A stretch of 64,000 nucleotides of DNA from SSF53 sp036170535 (GCA_036170535.1 JAVHPJ010000239.1:14552-78551), one strand, 5' to 3'. Shown: positions 17,429 through 27,306, counted from the stretch's first letter. Notes: generated by a model from the letters alone, not told the origin. Program-made: numbers and translations.

Positions 17429-18388
17429 TCAGGGAGCGCGCAGGTGCTGGATCAAGAGCGGGCTGACCAGATCCGGGCGTTCCCAGTGCGAAATATGGCC
17501 GGCGCCGTGGATTTCGATCAACCGGACTGCGGAATTTTCGTCGGCAATGCGGCGGCCGACTTCGACCGGAATGACGCCATCTTGATCGCCCCAGAGCAAA
17601 AGCAACGGGCGCTCGCGCGTATAGACCTGCGCGTAGACGCTTTTGATTTCTCCCAGCGGCATATTGCGCAGGGAAGAGAGCAATGCCGCCTTGAAGCCGC
17701 GAAACTGCATTTGCGGCTCGAAATTGCGCCGATATTCCGGAAAGCGCTGCTGGTCGGCGGTATTTGCGCCCAACCCGCCGAGCAAGAGCGGATCGCCCAG
17801 AGCGCCGATTAACCAATCGCCCAGCAAGGGCGCCTCCGCCGCTCGCGCGCGTAGAGGAATCGGAACCGGATAGCCGGCGGGACTGATCAGAGCAATGTTT
17901 CGCACCGATTCCGGATGCTGCGCGGCGTACAACGTGGTAATGACGCCGCCCATCGAAAGGCCGACAATGTGGGCGGGCCCCGCGAATCCGCTTGCGGCGC
18001 GCAGTTCGTGCAGCTGGCGCAAATAGAGATCCGGACCGTATACCGCCCGCGGTCGATCCGAATAGCCGCGGCCGTACAATTCGTAGCGCAAGACATGAAA
18101 GCCTGCGCGCGTGAGATCACGAAAGGTTGCATCCCATATGAACAGGGGCGTCGCGAGTCCGCTCACGAGTATGATGCGTTCGCCATTCGCCGGTCCGCCG
18201 ATATCGTAGCTGACAATTCCGTCGCTGAGCCGGACGAACTTGCGGTACGGCCCGGCTTCCTCGCGCGTACTCGCGTTCAGGCTGCGTGTCTCGCGTGTAA
18301 AAAGAAAATAGGGCGATGCAAACAACGCCAGCAAGCCGGCGGCGATGAGGCGAGTACGAAGGGTGAGCGGGAGCGATGTTGCGGACAT
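17429..18388 (-). CDS. Alpha/beta hydrolase with N-terminal membrane anchor
   Basis: 319 aa. A hydrophobic helix at residues about 13-30 points to an inner-membrane anchor or an uncleaved signal. The fold follows: oxyanion region LVSGLATP, RYELYGRGYSDRP, nucleophile elbow VGLSMGG, acid in LLWGDQDGVIP and the catalytic His in GAGHISHWE. All triad members are present. The substrate is not predictable. It is divergent from the ferritin-like/CDGSH gene, with 177 bp between the two starts for both promoters, and it runs toward cutA. Confidence 0.85.
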   Translation of the reverse strand: MSATSLPLTLRTRLIAAGLLALFASPYFLFTRETRSLNASTREEAGPYRKFVRLSDGIVSYDIGGPANGERIILVSGLATPLFIWDATFRDLTRAGFHVLRYELYGRGYSDRPRAVYGPDLYLRQLHELRAASGFAGPAHIVGLSMGGVITTLYAAQHPESVRNIALISPAGYPVPIPLRARAAEAPLLGDWLIGALGDPLLLGGLGANTADQQRFPEYRRNFEPQMQFRGFKAALLSSLRNMPLGEIKSVYAQVYTRERPLLLLWGDQDGVIPVEVGRRIADENSAVRLIEIHGAGHISHWERPDLVSPLLIQHLRAP

Positions 18389-18565
18389 AATGGCGCGGCC
18401 GGGAGAGGTCTGTGAGTCGGCAGAGCGTGTAAATGCGGCAGCGCGCGGTCAAGCGCGAACGAAGCGTTTGTCGCGGGTTTAACGCGTCCCGCATTCTGCG
18501 CTCGCGATCAAAACAAGTTTACGCGCCGGTCCGCAGTCTGCAGCTTCGCCCTCCAGAGCGCCCCC

Positions 18566-20554
18566 ATGTTGATACAAAATCGCGACGAACTGATCTATCT
18601 GCTCACCGAAGCCGCCGAGGTTGAACACAGTCTCATGTGCACCTACCTGTACGCGCGCTGGAGCTTGAAAGATCGCAGCGAAGAAGGCTTGAGCGCGGAC
18701 GAACTGGCCCGGGTCGACCGGTGGCGTAGCGCCATCAGCGCAATTGCGCTCGATGAGATGACGCACCTCACGCTTGTGAATAATCTGCTCCTCGCAATTG
18801 GCGCTGCGCCGCACTTTCACCGGCCCAACTTTCCGATCGCCCCGGGCTATTTTCCCGCGCAGCTTTCGATCCGGCTTGCGCCCTTTGATGCGGCGACGCT
18901 CGATCACTTCGTTTTTGTGGAACGCCCGGAAAATTCCCTCGATACGGACTCGGCGCCCTATGCGCCGCAGGTGATTTACCAACGCTCCCTGGACGCTCCG
19001 CAGCTCATGCCTCAGGCGCAGGACTACGCAACGGTCGGCGAGTTGTATCGCAGCATTCGTTCCGGCCTGGCCCAACTCGCCGATCGACTGGGCGAACGCG
19101 ACCTTTTCTGCGGATCAGCGCGCGCCCAGCTGGGCCCGGATCTCGCGCCCCTGCCCGGCAATCGTCTGATTACGGACCTGGCCTCGGCTTATGCCGCTCT
19201 GGACACGATTGTTGCGCAGGGCGAGGGTTCGAGCGACGATACCGAGCATTCACACTACCGACGTTTCCTTTCGATTCGCGATGAGTTTCGCGAAATGCAG
19301 GCGGGACGCGTCGACTTTCAACCGACGCGTCCGGTTGCGCGCAATCCCGTAATGCGTCAGCCGCCCGAACCGGACGGCAAGGTGCATTTGAAAAAACCCG
19401 AAACGCGGCCGCTGCTGGACCTTGGCAACGCCGCTTATGCGCTCATGCTGCGTTGCCTCGATCGCGCGTACGGGGAACGCGAAGACGGCGCCGCGGAAAA
19501 GCGCATCCTGGTCCAGGCGAGTTTCGAGCTCATGCAAATTATGCGGATGGCCGGCGAGCAACTGACAATGCTGCCAGCTAACGATGATTTCCCCGGCGTA
19601 AATGCCGGTCTCACGTTCACCATGTCGCGGACGCGAAACGATTTTGGCGGTCAAGCGGCGGCCTGGTTGTACTTCGAAGAACGGGTGCGCGCGCTGCTGG
19701 ACGCCGCCCTGCAAATCTCCTTCCCGCGCGCGGAGGTTGGTTCTGCGTTGTTGGATCGATTGCGCGGATTGGCGGAAAAATTCAAACAAGCTCGGACCTC
19801 CCAGGGCGCCGCGCCTGCGGTTCAAACCGTTCGCACCGGCTCGCCCGTCGCCGCGTCGCCGCCGGTTGCGCCGGCGAACCCAGGCGGCATGCCGCCAGCT
19901 GAGGTTGAAATTGCAAAAGGCGCCGCCATTACAGTGCGTTTTGAAACCAAACGCTGCATTCACGCGCGGCACTGCGTGTTGGGCGAACCGACCGTGTACC
20001 GCGCCAATACGCCCGGCGAATGGATCTTTCCGGATACAGTCAGCGCGGAGCGCGTTGCGTTTACTGCGCGCTCCTGTCCGTCTGGCGCCATCACCTACGA
20101 ACGCCATGACGGCGGCGCAAACGAAGCCGCGCCGCCTGTAAATACGGCGCGGATTCGCGAAAACGGACCGCTGGCATTTAACGCGGAGCTGAAGATTGCG
20201 GGAAGCGGCGGCGCCCTGCGCGCGCTACGCGCAACGCTCTGTCGCTGCGGCGCGTCAAAAAACAAACCGTTCTGCGATGGAACGCACAACGAGATCGCCT
20301 TTGTCGCGAGCGGCGAGCCGGTCACAATCGCCTCGGAACCGCTGTCAGTGCGCGGCGGCGAGCTCGCAGTGGAGCCGCTCCCCGACGGCCCCCTGGCGGT
20401 CAGCGGGCCGCTTGAAATTTGCGCCGGAACCGGGCGCACAGTCTTGCGCACTGAGTCCGCGCGCTTGTGCCGCTGCGGCGGTTCAAATAACAAGCCTTTT
20501 TGCGATGGTTCGCACGTACGCATCGGCTTCCGGACGTCGGGCGTCGGCGCATAA
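18566..20554 (+). CDS. Ferritin-like diiron protein fused to Fer4 and two CDGSH Fe-S domains
   Basis: 662 aa. The N-terminal half is a ferritin-like helical domain of the VioB/iminophenylpyruvate-dimer-synthase type. Two E-x2-H motifs (E18/H21 and E64/H67) are the likely iron ligands. After a Pro/Ala linker (about 410-450) comes a divergent single-cluster 4Fe-4S module of the Fer4_19 type, with RCIHARHC near 463 and a later SCPSGAI. Two CDGSH domains end the protein: CRCGASKNKPFCDGTH (about 558-573) and CRCGGSNNKPFCDGSH (about 635-650). Both hold the C-x-C...C-x3-H ligand set of a [2Fe-2S] cluster. The layout suggests electron delivery to a diiron oxidase or a peroxide/nitric oxide stress enzyme; its substrate is unknown. 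No signal peptide. An intrinsic terminator follows directly. Confidence 0.9.
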   Translation: MLIQNRDELIYLLTEAAEVEHSLMCTYLYARWSLKDRSEEGLSADELARVDRWRSAISAIALDEMTHLTLVNNLLLAIGAAPHFHRPNFPIAPGYFPAQLSIRLAPFDAATLDHFVFVERPENSLDTDSAPYAPQVIYQRSLDAPQLMPQAQDYATVGELYRSIRSGLAQLADRLGERDLFCGSARAQLGPDLAPLPGNRLITDLASAYAALDTIVAQGEGSSDDTEHSHYRRFLSIRDEFREMQAGRVDFQPTRPVARNPVMRQPPEPDGKVHLKKPETRPLLDLGNAAYALMLRCLDRAYGEREDGAAEKRILVQASFELMQIMRMAGEQLTMLPANDDFPGVNAGLTFTMSRTRNDFGGQAAAWLYFEERVRALLDAALQISFPRAEVGSALLDRLRGLAEKFKQARTSQGAAPAVQTVRTGSPVAASPPVAPANPGGMPPAEVEIAKGAAITVRFETKRCIHARHCVLGEPTVYRANTPGEWIFPDTVSAERVAFTARSCPSGAITYERHDGGANEAAPPVNTARIRENGPLAFNAELKIAGSGGALRALRATLCRCGASKNKPFCDGTHNEIAFVASGEPVTIASEPLSVRGGELAVEPLPDGPLAVSGPLEICAGTGRTVLRTESARLCRCGGSNNKPFCDGSHVRIGFRTSGVGA

Positions 20555-20587
20555 AAAAACCCCGGCGCTTTTCCCGCCGGGGTTTTG
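20553..20587. terminator. Bidirectional intrinsic terminator
   Basis: A-tract, CCCCGGCG (20560-20567), 7-base loop, CGCCGGGG (20575-20582), then TTTT. It sits between the convergent CDGSH-fusion gene and the acyl-CoA synthetase gene and can end both. Confidence 0.9.
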
Positions 20588-20654
20588 CAGGCGAATACTC
20601 GCCGCAGACTCTTCCTGTTTTTTTCTACGCTTTGAGCCGGTCCTGCGACGGCTC

Positions 20655-22541
20655 TTATTCGTACATCGATTTAATCAGGTCGCTGTATTTGTCAGTGATC
20701 ACGTGACGCTTCAGTTTGAAGATGTTCGTCAGCTCGTCGTTCACCTCGAACATTTTGGGCAACAGGCGGCAATCGACGACGCGTTCGAAAGCCTTAAAGC
20801 CGGTGGCGCCGCTGACGAGGGTTTTTACTTCCTCGCGCATCATCGCCAGGGCGTCCGCGCTTTTCGAAATCTCTTCGATGGATGCGCCGTAGTCTTTCAT
20901 TGCGTCCGGGTTGGGCACAATCAGCACTGTCAGGTACTTCTGATCCTGTCCGGCCACCATGCACTGTTCAATCAACGGAGATTCGAGCAGTTTGTTTTCG
21001 ATTGGAACCGGCTCCACGTTTTCGCCGCCGAGCAGAACGATGGTTTCTTTGGAACGGCCCACGATCTTGAGCGTATTGTTGAAGCTCATGATCCCGAGGT
21101 CGCCGGTGTTCATCCACCCGTCTTTGAGCACTTTGTCCGTGGCTTCCGGGTTCTTGTAGTAGCCCTTCATCACCTGCGGTCCGCGCGCGTGGATTTCGCC
21201 TTTGCGTCCGCGGCCGTTGGGTCCTGGATAGAACACTTCGCCATTTGAGATGTCGATCAGACGAATCTCCGTGTCGGGATAGATCGGTCCTACCGAGCCG
21301 ATGACCAGACGGTCGAAGGTGCGCACGGCGAGCACCGGGCAGGTTTCCGTCATGCCGTAGCCTTCCAGAACGGGAATGCCGATGTCGTTGAAGAATTCAT
21401 CCACATGCAAGGGCAACGCGCCGCCGCCGGAGACCGAACCGCGCAGCTTTCCGCCCGTCGCCGCGCGGATTTTTTTCAGCACGATCAGGTCGAGCAGGAG
21501 AAACGGCAAGAGAAAGAACGACGCGCGCACCAGAAGCAGAATGCCTACAAAGAGCGAAACGATCGGGTTGCGGTTCGTAAGGTCCAGTTTGCGTCCGGAA
21601 ACAAAGCGCGTAGCGCCTTTCACCATGCGTGCGCAAAAATACGCAGCGTTGAACAGAGCGCGCGGAACGGCCGGGCCGTCCTGAACTTTCTTCTTGATGC
21701 CCTGATAGATGTTTTCCCAGAGACGCGGAGCGGACGCCATAAACGTCGGCTTTACGATCGCCAGGTCTTCGCGCATGGTGCGAATGTTGGTGTAGTAGGT
21801 GGGCGCGCCGCGACCAACCGCCAGCATCTCGAACACGCGTTCGAAGATGTGCCATACCGGCAGAATCGAAATGATGCGATCGCTCGGATTGACATCAATC
21901 GGGATGTTGCGCACCTGCGAGACCATGCTCTTGTGCATGAGCATTACGCCTTTGGGCGTGCCCGTCGTGCCGGAGGTGTAAATCAGAGTGAACAGATCGT
22001 CCGGCTTGATTTGCGCCACGCGTTCTTCCACGCGACGATCGCCGCCGGCGCGTTTTTTGAGGCCTTGCTCAATCAGGTCGGACATGTGCAGCACGTCGCC
22101 GCCGGGACGCGATTCCGGGTCCATCATGATGATGTGCTTTATGTTCGGCAGTGAGGACTTCAACTTCAGAATTTTGTCGAGCATCGCCTTGTGTTCGACG
22201 AATACGACTTTTGCGCCCGAGTGCGGAATGATGTGATTAATATCCTGGTCGGTTACGTCCGTGCCGCGCGGCACATCCGCGGCGCCGGTGGACAGGATGC
22301 CGCAGTCGGCCAGAATCCACTCCTGACGATTGTCCGCCAGCAGCGCTACGTGCTCGCGCGCTTCCACGCCGAGGTCGATCAGGGCGGTAGCAAGACCGCA
22401 GCCCTTTTCATAAAGTTCTTTAAACGAAAGCGGCTGATAGACCTTGTTTTTGTCGCGCGTCAAAAACGCAGGTAAATCGCCGAACTTCTCTGCGGATTCG
22501 CGATAAAGCTCCGCCAGATTCTGCGCCTTAATACTGCTCAC
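20655..22541 (-). CDS. Long-chain fatty acid-CoA ligase (AMP-forming)
   Basis: 628 aa from a GTG start at 22541, chosen because GGAGG lies 6 bases upstream; the longer ATG-started frame to 22628 adds a basic, non-family extension. The AMP-binding P-loop is YTSGTTGTPKGV, followed by the A5 motif EGYGMTETCP, GDLG and the hinge region KIVGRSKETIVLLGGENVEP, which lies before the C-terminal domain. The enzyme activates fatty acids for beta-oxidation or lipid synthesis, which fits the fatty-acid-based metabolism of leptospires. A membrane-associated hydrophobic patch is visible near residues 330-355. A TTGACA hexamer at 22636-22641 (- strand) may be its -35, but the matching -10 is poor. Confidence 0.93.
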   Translation of the reverse strand: MSSIKAQNLAELYRESAEKFGDLPAFLTRDKNKVYQPLSFKELYEKGCGLATALIDLGVEAREHVALLADNRQEWILADCGILSTGAADVPRGTDVTDQDINHIIPHSGAKVVFVEHKAMLDKILKLKSSLPNIKHIIMMDPESRPGGDVLHMSDLIEQGLKKRAGGDRRVEERVAQIKPDDLFTLIYTSGTTGTPKGVMLMHKSMVSQVRNIPIDVNPSDRIISILPVWHIFERVFEMLAVGRGAPTYYTNIRTMREDLAIVKPTFMASAPRLWENIYQGIKKKVQDGPAVPRALFNAAYFCARMVKGATRFVSGRKLDLTNRNPIVSLFVGILLLVRASFFLLPFLLLDLIVLKKIRAATGGKLRGSVSGGGALPLHVDEFFNDIGIPVLEGYGMTETCPVLAVRTFDRLVIGSVGPIYPDTEIRLIDISNGEVFYPGPNGRGRKGEIHARGPQVMKGYYKNPEATDKVLKDGWMNTGDLGIMSFNNTLKIVGRSKETIVLLGGENVEPVPIENKLLESPLIEQCMVAGQDQKYLTVLIVPNPDAMKDYGASIEEISKSADALAMMREEVKTLVSGATGFKAFERVVDCRLLPKMFEVNDELTNIFKLKRHVITDKYSDLIKSMYE

Positions 22542-22787
22542 CGGTAACCTCCGAAAACGTGGAAAAATACGTCGATTGCGCCGCTTTCGCAGCGTGACGT
22601 CAGATTCGGAAGAAACAAACTGAGGCAAGTCGGCCTGTCAACATTTTATGACATTCGCCGCATGAATCACGTGCGAAAGATCTTGTGGCGCCGCGCAATT
22701 TCCTGGCGCACAGCGTGAAACGACGCCTCGAAGCACTTGCACAATAAACGGATGACGCCCCGCTTCAAGCGTACTTCTCAGTAATTA
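22542..22787. other. Divergent intergenic region of fadD-like gene and pyrF
   Basis: 246 bp with no coding sequence seen. It holds the leader of the acyl-CoA synthetase (SD at 22548-22552, a TTGACA on the - strand at 22636-22641) and the promoter of pyrF, which I cannot place. Confidence 0.4.
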
Positions 22788-23609
22788 ATGGCATCCTCCT
22801 TCCATGATCGCTTTGTTGCGCGCCGCGCGAGCCTGGGTTCGCTCCTGTGCGTGGGCCTGGACCCTGATCCGGAAAAAATTCCCGAAGGCTATGACGGCGG
22901 CGACATAATCAACACGGTGCTCTTGTTCCTGGGCGACGTGGTGCAGGCGACTGCGCCCTACGCAGTCGCGTATAAACCCAACCTCGCTTTTTTTGAGCGG
23001 CTCGGCTCCCAGGGGATGATTTTGTTCGAAACACTGATTAAAGTCATTCGTAGAATCGCGCCGGGCGCGCTGATCATCGCCGACGCTAAACGTGGGGATG
23101 TGGGTTCGACGGCCGCTTTTTATGCAAAAGCGTTTTTCGAAACCTACGAGTGCGACGCGGTCACCCTGAACCCTTATATGGGTCTCGACGCGCTTGCGCC
23201 CTTTGCCGCGTACGCCGACCGCGCCTCGATCGTGCTCTGTCATACTTCCAATAGCGGCGCCCTGGATTTCCAGGAGACGGGCGATCCGCCGCTCTACCTG
23301 CGCGTGGCCGAGGCCATTGAAGCGGAAAATGCGAAGACCGGCAACTACTGGATGGTCGTTGGCGCGACGCGTGCGGCCGATTCGATCCGCCGGATCCGCG
23401 CGGCGGCTCCGACTACGCCCTTCTTGATCCCGGGTATTGGCGCCCAGGGCGGAGATCTGGAGGCCACGCTGGCCGCCGCCGGACCCAATTGCCTGATTAA
23501 TGTCAGCCGGGCCCTGTTGTACGGCGCCGAGCACCGCGAGGCCGCCGTCCAGATCGCGGCCGAAGGCGCGCGCCGCCTGGTCGAGTCGATGCAACCGTTT
23601 CTCAAATAG
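22788..23609 (+). CDS. pyrF: Orotidine 5'-phosphate decarboxylase, type 2
   Basis: 273 aa. It catalyses the last step of UMP synthesis, OMP to UMP plus CO2. The type 2 signature IADAKRGDVGSTA is complete, including the catalytic Asp-Lys-Asp array. LCVGLDPDPEKIP at the N-terminus and FLIPGIGAQGGD near the C-terminus are also characteristic. Length fits the type 2 family (about 270 aa, longer than type 1). Another pyrimidine gene, pyrC, lies at 33342-34394, so the pathway is scattered. The start has no clear Shine-Dalgarno. Confidence 0.95.
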   Translation: MASSFHDRFVARRASLGSLLCVGLDPDPEKIPEGYDGGDIINTVLLFLGDVVQATAPYAVAYKPNLAFFERLGSQGMILFETLIKVIRRIAPGALIIADAKRGDVGSTAAFYAKAFFETYECDAVTLNPYMGLDALAPFAAYADRASIVLCHTSNSGALDFQETGDPPLYLRVAEAIEAENAKTGNYWMVVGATRAADSIRRIRAAAPTTPFLIPGIGAQGGDLEATLAAAGPNCLINVSRALLYGAEHREAAVQIAAEGARRLVESMQPFLK

Positions 23610-23798
23610 GCGCCCGCAGCCCCCGGTCTCTGCAGTCCCCGGTCGCAGCCCCTTCGAACCCGAACCTTTCGCCGTTTTTTCCTTGTCCTGCCAGGGCCGG
23701 CGCGCGCTTGTGCAGGGGTAGTTTTTCGAATCCCTATCGTACGACGGAACAGCGCCGGTTCGCCGCGCGCTCCGCTTCCGCCCTGGAGATAAGCCCAA

Positions 23799-24482
23799 AT
23801 GATTCTGGTAAAGAAACTGTTCGGTTCTTCCATCGGCAAGAAGGCGCTGATGGCGGTCACCGGCGGGGGACTCATTCTGTTTTTGATCGCTCACCTGTCG
23901 GGCAACCTGCTGATGTTCGCCGGACCCGACGCAATGAATTCCTATGCGGAATTTCTGAAGAGCAAACCCGCCTTGCTGTGGACGGCGCGCCTGGGCTTGC
24001 TGGGGATCTTTGTCATTCACCTCTTGCTCGGCGTCTCGCTGACTATCGCCAATCGACGCGCGCGCGGCGGAGCCTATGCATATGAGAACACTGTCCAGGC
24101 CTCGCTGGCTTCGCGCAGCATGATTCTGACCGGCCTCGTCATCTTCTTCTATCTGGCGTATCACCTGTTGCACTTCACGCTCGGCGGTGTGCACGGCGAA
24201 TATTTCCATCTGAAAGACAACCTTGGACGACACGATGTTTATTCCATGGTTGTGCTGAGCTTTCAGCAGCCGCTCATCTCAGTCGTTTACATTCTTGCAA
24301 TGTTCTTTATGGCGGTGCATCTGAGTCATGGTTTGCCCAGTTTGTTTCAATCTCTGGGCGCAAACAGCCCGCGATTTGAAAACGGCTTTAAACGCGCCGG
24401 CATTTCCGTCGCCGTGCTCTTGTTCCTGGGCTTTTCCTCAATCCCCGCTGCGATTCTGGCGGGTCTGGTAAAATTGCCTTGA
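23799..24482 (+). CDS. sdhC: Succinate dehydrogenase cytochrome b subunit (b558 type)
   Basis: 227 aa with five predicted membrane helices, the single-subunit diheme type (type B) in which one protein replaces SdhC plus SdhD. Histidines able to ligate heme are seen in LIAHLSGN, VIHLLLG, YLAYHLLHFTLGGVHGE and AVHLSHGLPS. It anchors SdhA and SdhB and passes electrons to the quinone pool. It opens the sdhCAB cluster, 74 bp before sdhA. Upstream 190 bp are non-coding and GC-rich without a clear promoter. Confidence 0.93.
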   Translation: MILVKKLFGSSIGKKALMAVTGGGLILFLIAHLSGNLLMFAGPDAMNSYAEFLKSKPALLWTARLGLLGIFVIHLLLGVSLTIANRRARGGAYAYENTVQASLASRSMILTGLVIFFYLAYHLLHFTLGGVHGEYFHLKDNLGRHDVYSMVVLSFQQPLISVVYILAMFFMAVHLSHGLPSLFQSLGANSPRFENGFKRAGISVAVLLFLGFSSIPAAILAGLVKLP

Positions 24483-24556
24483 TGACGCTGCCAGTGCAGG
24501 TCTTATTCTAAGTACTCTCGTTGATAAAGAGCAGAATCGGTTAAAGAGGAATTTCA

Positions 24557-26473
24557 ATGGCGCTCGATTCAAACATCCCATCCGGCCCGATCGGCGAAAA
24601 ATGGAGCAAACACAAGTTTGATCTGAAGCTCGTCAATCCCGCCAACAAACGCAAATACGACATTATCGTTGTTGGCACCGGTCTCGCCGGCGCATCGGCG
24701 GCCGCCAGTCTCGCGGAACTGGGCTACAATGTGAAGTCCTTCTGTTTTCAGGACAGCCCGCGGCGCGCGCACAGCATCGCAGCCCAGGGCGGCATTAACG
24801 CGGCCAAGAATTACCAGAACGACGGCGACAGCGTGTATCGTTTGTTTTACGATACGGTGAAAGGCGGCGACTATCGCGCCCGGGAAGCGAACGTGCACCG
24901 GCTCGCAGAAGTCAGCGTGAAGATCATTGATCAGTGCGTGGCTCAAGGCGTGCCCTTCGCCCGCGACTACGGCGGACTGCTGGCCAATCGGTCTTTCGGC
25001 GGCGCGCAGGTTTCGCGCACATTCTACGCGCGCGGACAAACCGGTCAGCAATTGCTGCTCGGCGCATACCAGGCCCTCGAGCGTCAGATCGGACTGGGGC
25101 GCGTACAGATGTTCCCGCGCACGGAAATGCTCGAGCTGGTCGTCAAGGACGGCAAGGCGCGCGGCATTGTTGTGCGCGACATGGTCACGGGCAAAATCAG
25201 TTCGCACAGCGGCCACGCGGTGGTGCTGGCGACCGGCGGTTACGGTACGGCTTACTTTCTGTCTACCAACGCCAAGGGCTGCAATGTTACCGCCACGTGG
25301 CGCGCGCACAAAAAAGGCGCTTATTTCGCCAATCCCTGCTACACGCAAATCCATCCGACCTGCATTCCGGTGAGCGGCGATTACCAGTCGAAGCTCACGC
25401 TCATGTCCGAGTCGCTGCGCAATGACGGTCGCGTCTGGGTTCCGCAGCAGAAAGGCGACACGCGTTTGCCGGGTCAGATTCCGGAAAGCGAACGCGACTA
25501 CTACCTGGAACGCAAATATCCGAGTTTTGGCAATCTGGTGCCGCGCGACATCGCTTCGCGCGCAGCGAAAAGCGTCTGCGATGAGGGTCGCGGCGTGGGG
25601 CCGGGCGGACTGGGCGTGTATCTGGATTTTGCGGATGCGATCAAGCGTCTCGGGCGCCGCGCAATTGAAGAGCGCTACGGCAACCTCTTCCAGATGTACG
25701 AGCGTATCACCGGCGAAGATCCTTACGAGACGCCCATGCGCATCTATCCGGCCGTGCACTACACGATGGGCGGACTGTGGGTCGACTACAACCTGATGTC
25801 GAACATTCCCGGATTGTATGTGATCGGCGAGGCGAACTTTTCCGACCACGGCGCCAATCGCCTGGGCGCAAGCGCGCTCATGCAGGGCCTGGCGGACGGC
25901 TACTTTATCCTGCCCTACACGATCGGCGACTATCTGGCGAAAATCGGCTGGGCGGACGTTTTGAAAACCGACGACGCGGCCTTTAAAGAGGCGGAACAGC
26001 AAACGAGCGAGCGGGTAAACAAGCTGCTTTCGATCAACGGCAATCGGAGCGCGGACTCCTTTCATCGCGAGCTGGGTTCAGTCATGTGGGACAAGTGCGG
26101 CATGGCGCGCACCCGGGAAGGCCTGACCTGGGCGATTAATCGTATTCGGGAACTCCGCGACGAGTTCTGGAAAAACTTGAAGGTGCCTGGCGTCGGCGAA
26201 GAATTGAACAAAGAGCTGGAAAAGGCCGGCCGCGTGGCCGATTTCATGGAATTCTGCGAGCTGATGTGCATCGACGCGCTGCATCGCGAAGAGTCCTGCG
26301 GCGGTCACTTCCGCGAAGAGCATCAGACTCCGGAAGGCGAAGCCCTGCGCAATGACGACAAGTTTGCGTATGTGGCGGCCTGGGAATTTACCGGCGTGGG
26401 TCAGCAGCCCAAACTGAATAAGGAACAACTCGAATTCGAAAACGTGAAACTCACGCAACGGAGTTATAAATAA
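24557..26473 (+). CDS. sdhA: Succinate dehydrogenase/fumarate reductase flavoprotein subunit
   Basis: 638 aa. The dinucleotide-binding start is VVGTGLAGASAAASL, and the covalent FAD attachment His lies in RRAHSIAAQGGIN. Substrate-site pieces are ATGGYGTAYFLSTNA, HPTCIP and the HGANRLGAS region. It oxidises succinate to fumarate in the TCA cycle on the cytoplasmic face of the inner membrane. Length and ending (NVKLTQRSYK) match the family that pairs with diheme cytochrome b subunits. AAAGAGGAATTTCA before the ATG gives a good ribosome site. Its stop overlaps the sdhB start by one base (TAATG). Confidence 0.97.
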   Translation: MALDSNIPSGPIGEKWSKHKFDLKLVNPANKRKYDIIVVGTGLAGASAAASLAELGYNVKSFCFQDSPRRAHSIAAQGGINAAKNYQNDGDSVYRLFYDTVKGGDYRAREANVHRLAEVSVKIIDQCVAQGVPFARDYGGLLANRSFGGAQVSRTFYARGQTGQQLLLGAYQALERQIGLGRVQMFPRTEMLELVVKDGKARGIVVRDMVTGKISSHSGHAVVLATGGYGTAYFLSTNAKGCNVTATWRAHKKGAYFANPCYTQIHPTCIPVSGDYQSKLTLMSESLRNDGRVWVPQQKGDTRLPGQIPESERDYYLERKYPSFGNLVPRDIASRAAKSVCDEGRGVGPGGLGVYLDFADAIKRLGRRAIEERYGNLFQMYERITGEDPYETPMRIYPAVHYTMGGLWVDYNLMSNIPGLYVIGEANFSDHGANRLGASALMQGLADGYFILPYTIGDYLAKIGWADVLKTDDAAFKEAEQQTSERVNKLLSINGNRSADSFHRELGSVMWDKCGMARTREGLTWAINRIRELRDEFWKNLKVPGVGEELNKELEKAGRVADFMEFCELMCIDALHREESCGGHFREEHQTPEGEALRNDDKFAYVAAWEFTGVGQQPKLNKEQLEFENVKLTQRSYK

Positions 26474-27255
26474 TGAAACTGACTCTGAAAGTCTGGCGCC
26501 AGAACGGGGCCAACGTAAAAGGCCGTCTGGTGACCTATCCTATGGACAATGTCAGCGAAGACATGTCCTTTCTCGAAATGCTGGACGTGCTCAACGAACA
26601 ACTGATAGCGCGCGGCGAAGATCCGGTTGCGTTTGATCACGACTGTCGCGAAGGCATTTGCGGCATGTGCGGCATGATGATTAACGGCGTGGCGCACGGG
26701 CCGGAACGCGGCACGACCACGTGTCAGTTGCACATGCGCAAGTTCAAAGACGGCGACACCGTGGTCATCGAACCCTGGCGCGCGCGCGCGTTTCCCGTCT
26801 TAAAAGACCTCGTGGTCGATCGCACGGCCTTTGATCGGATTGTCGCAAAAGGCGGCTTCATATCGATCAATACCGGCAACGCGCCGGACGCCAACGAGAT
26901 CCCGATCGGCAAAGACGTTGCGGATCTCGCGATGGACGCGGCCCAATGCATTGGCTGCGGCGCCTGCGTGGCTTCGTGCAAAAACGCATCCGCCATGCTG
27001 TTCGTCTCCGCGAAGGTTTCGCATCTGGGTCTTTTGCCCCAGGGCAAGGTCGAAAGCGGCAAGCGCGTCCAGGCGATGGTTGCGCAGATGGATCAGGAAG
27101 GTTTTGGCAATTGCACCAACCAGTTTGAGTGCGAGGCCGCCTGTCCCAAGGAAATCAGCGTGCGTTTTATCGCGCAGATGAACCGCGAGTATCTGAAAAA
27201 AGGCATCGCAAACCCGATCGAGCTGGCTTCCGCCTCGAAGGGCGGCTTCGGTTGA
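26473..27255 (+). CDS. sdhB: Succinate dehydrogenase iron-sulfur subunit
   Basis: 260 aa. All three clusters have their ligands: [2Fe-2S] in DCREGICGMCG plus a later Cys in TTTCQLH, [4Fe-4S] in CIGCGACVASC, and [3Fe-4S] in the CTNQFECEAACPKE region. It carries electrons from the SdhA FAD to the heme-containing membrane subunit. It is translationally coupled to sdhA and followed by a strong intrinsic terminator, so sdhCAB is a closed operon. Confidence 0.97.
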   Translation: MKLTLKVWRQNGANVKGRLVTYPMDNVSEDMSFLEMLDVLNEQLIARGEDPVAFDHDCREGICGMCGMMINGVAHGPERGTTTCQLHMRKFKDGDTVVIEPWRARAFPVLKDLVVDRTAFDRIVAKGGFISINTGNAPDANEIPIGKDVADLAMDAAQCIGCGACVASCKNASAMLFVSAKVSHLGLLPQGKVESGKRVQAMVAQMDQEGFGNCTNQFECEAACPKEISVRFIAQMNREYLKKGIANPIELASASKGGFG

Positions 27256-27306
27256 TGGTTCACTGAGCGCAGAACAACGCCTTCGCGCGCGAAAGTCCGT
27301 GCGTCG

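Noticed and set aside
22785..24233. Long open frame on the - strand across pyrF and sdhC
   Set aside because: It runs antisense to two clear genes, has no recognisable domain and its amino acid make-up is that of a GC-rich mirror frame.
24569..26065. Nearly 500-codon frame on the - strand across sdhA
   Set aside because: It is fully antisense to sdhA, with no family features.
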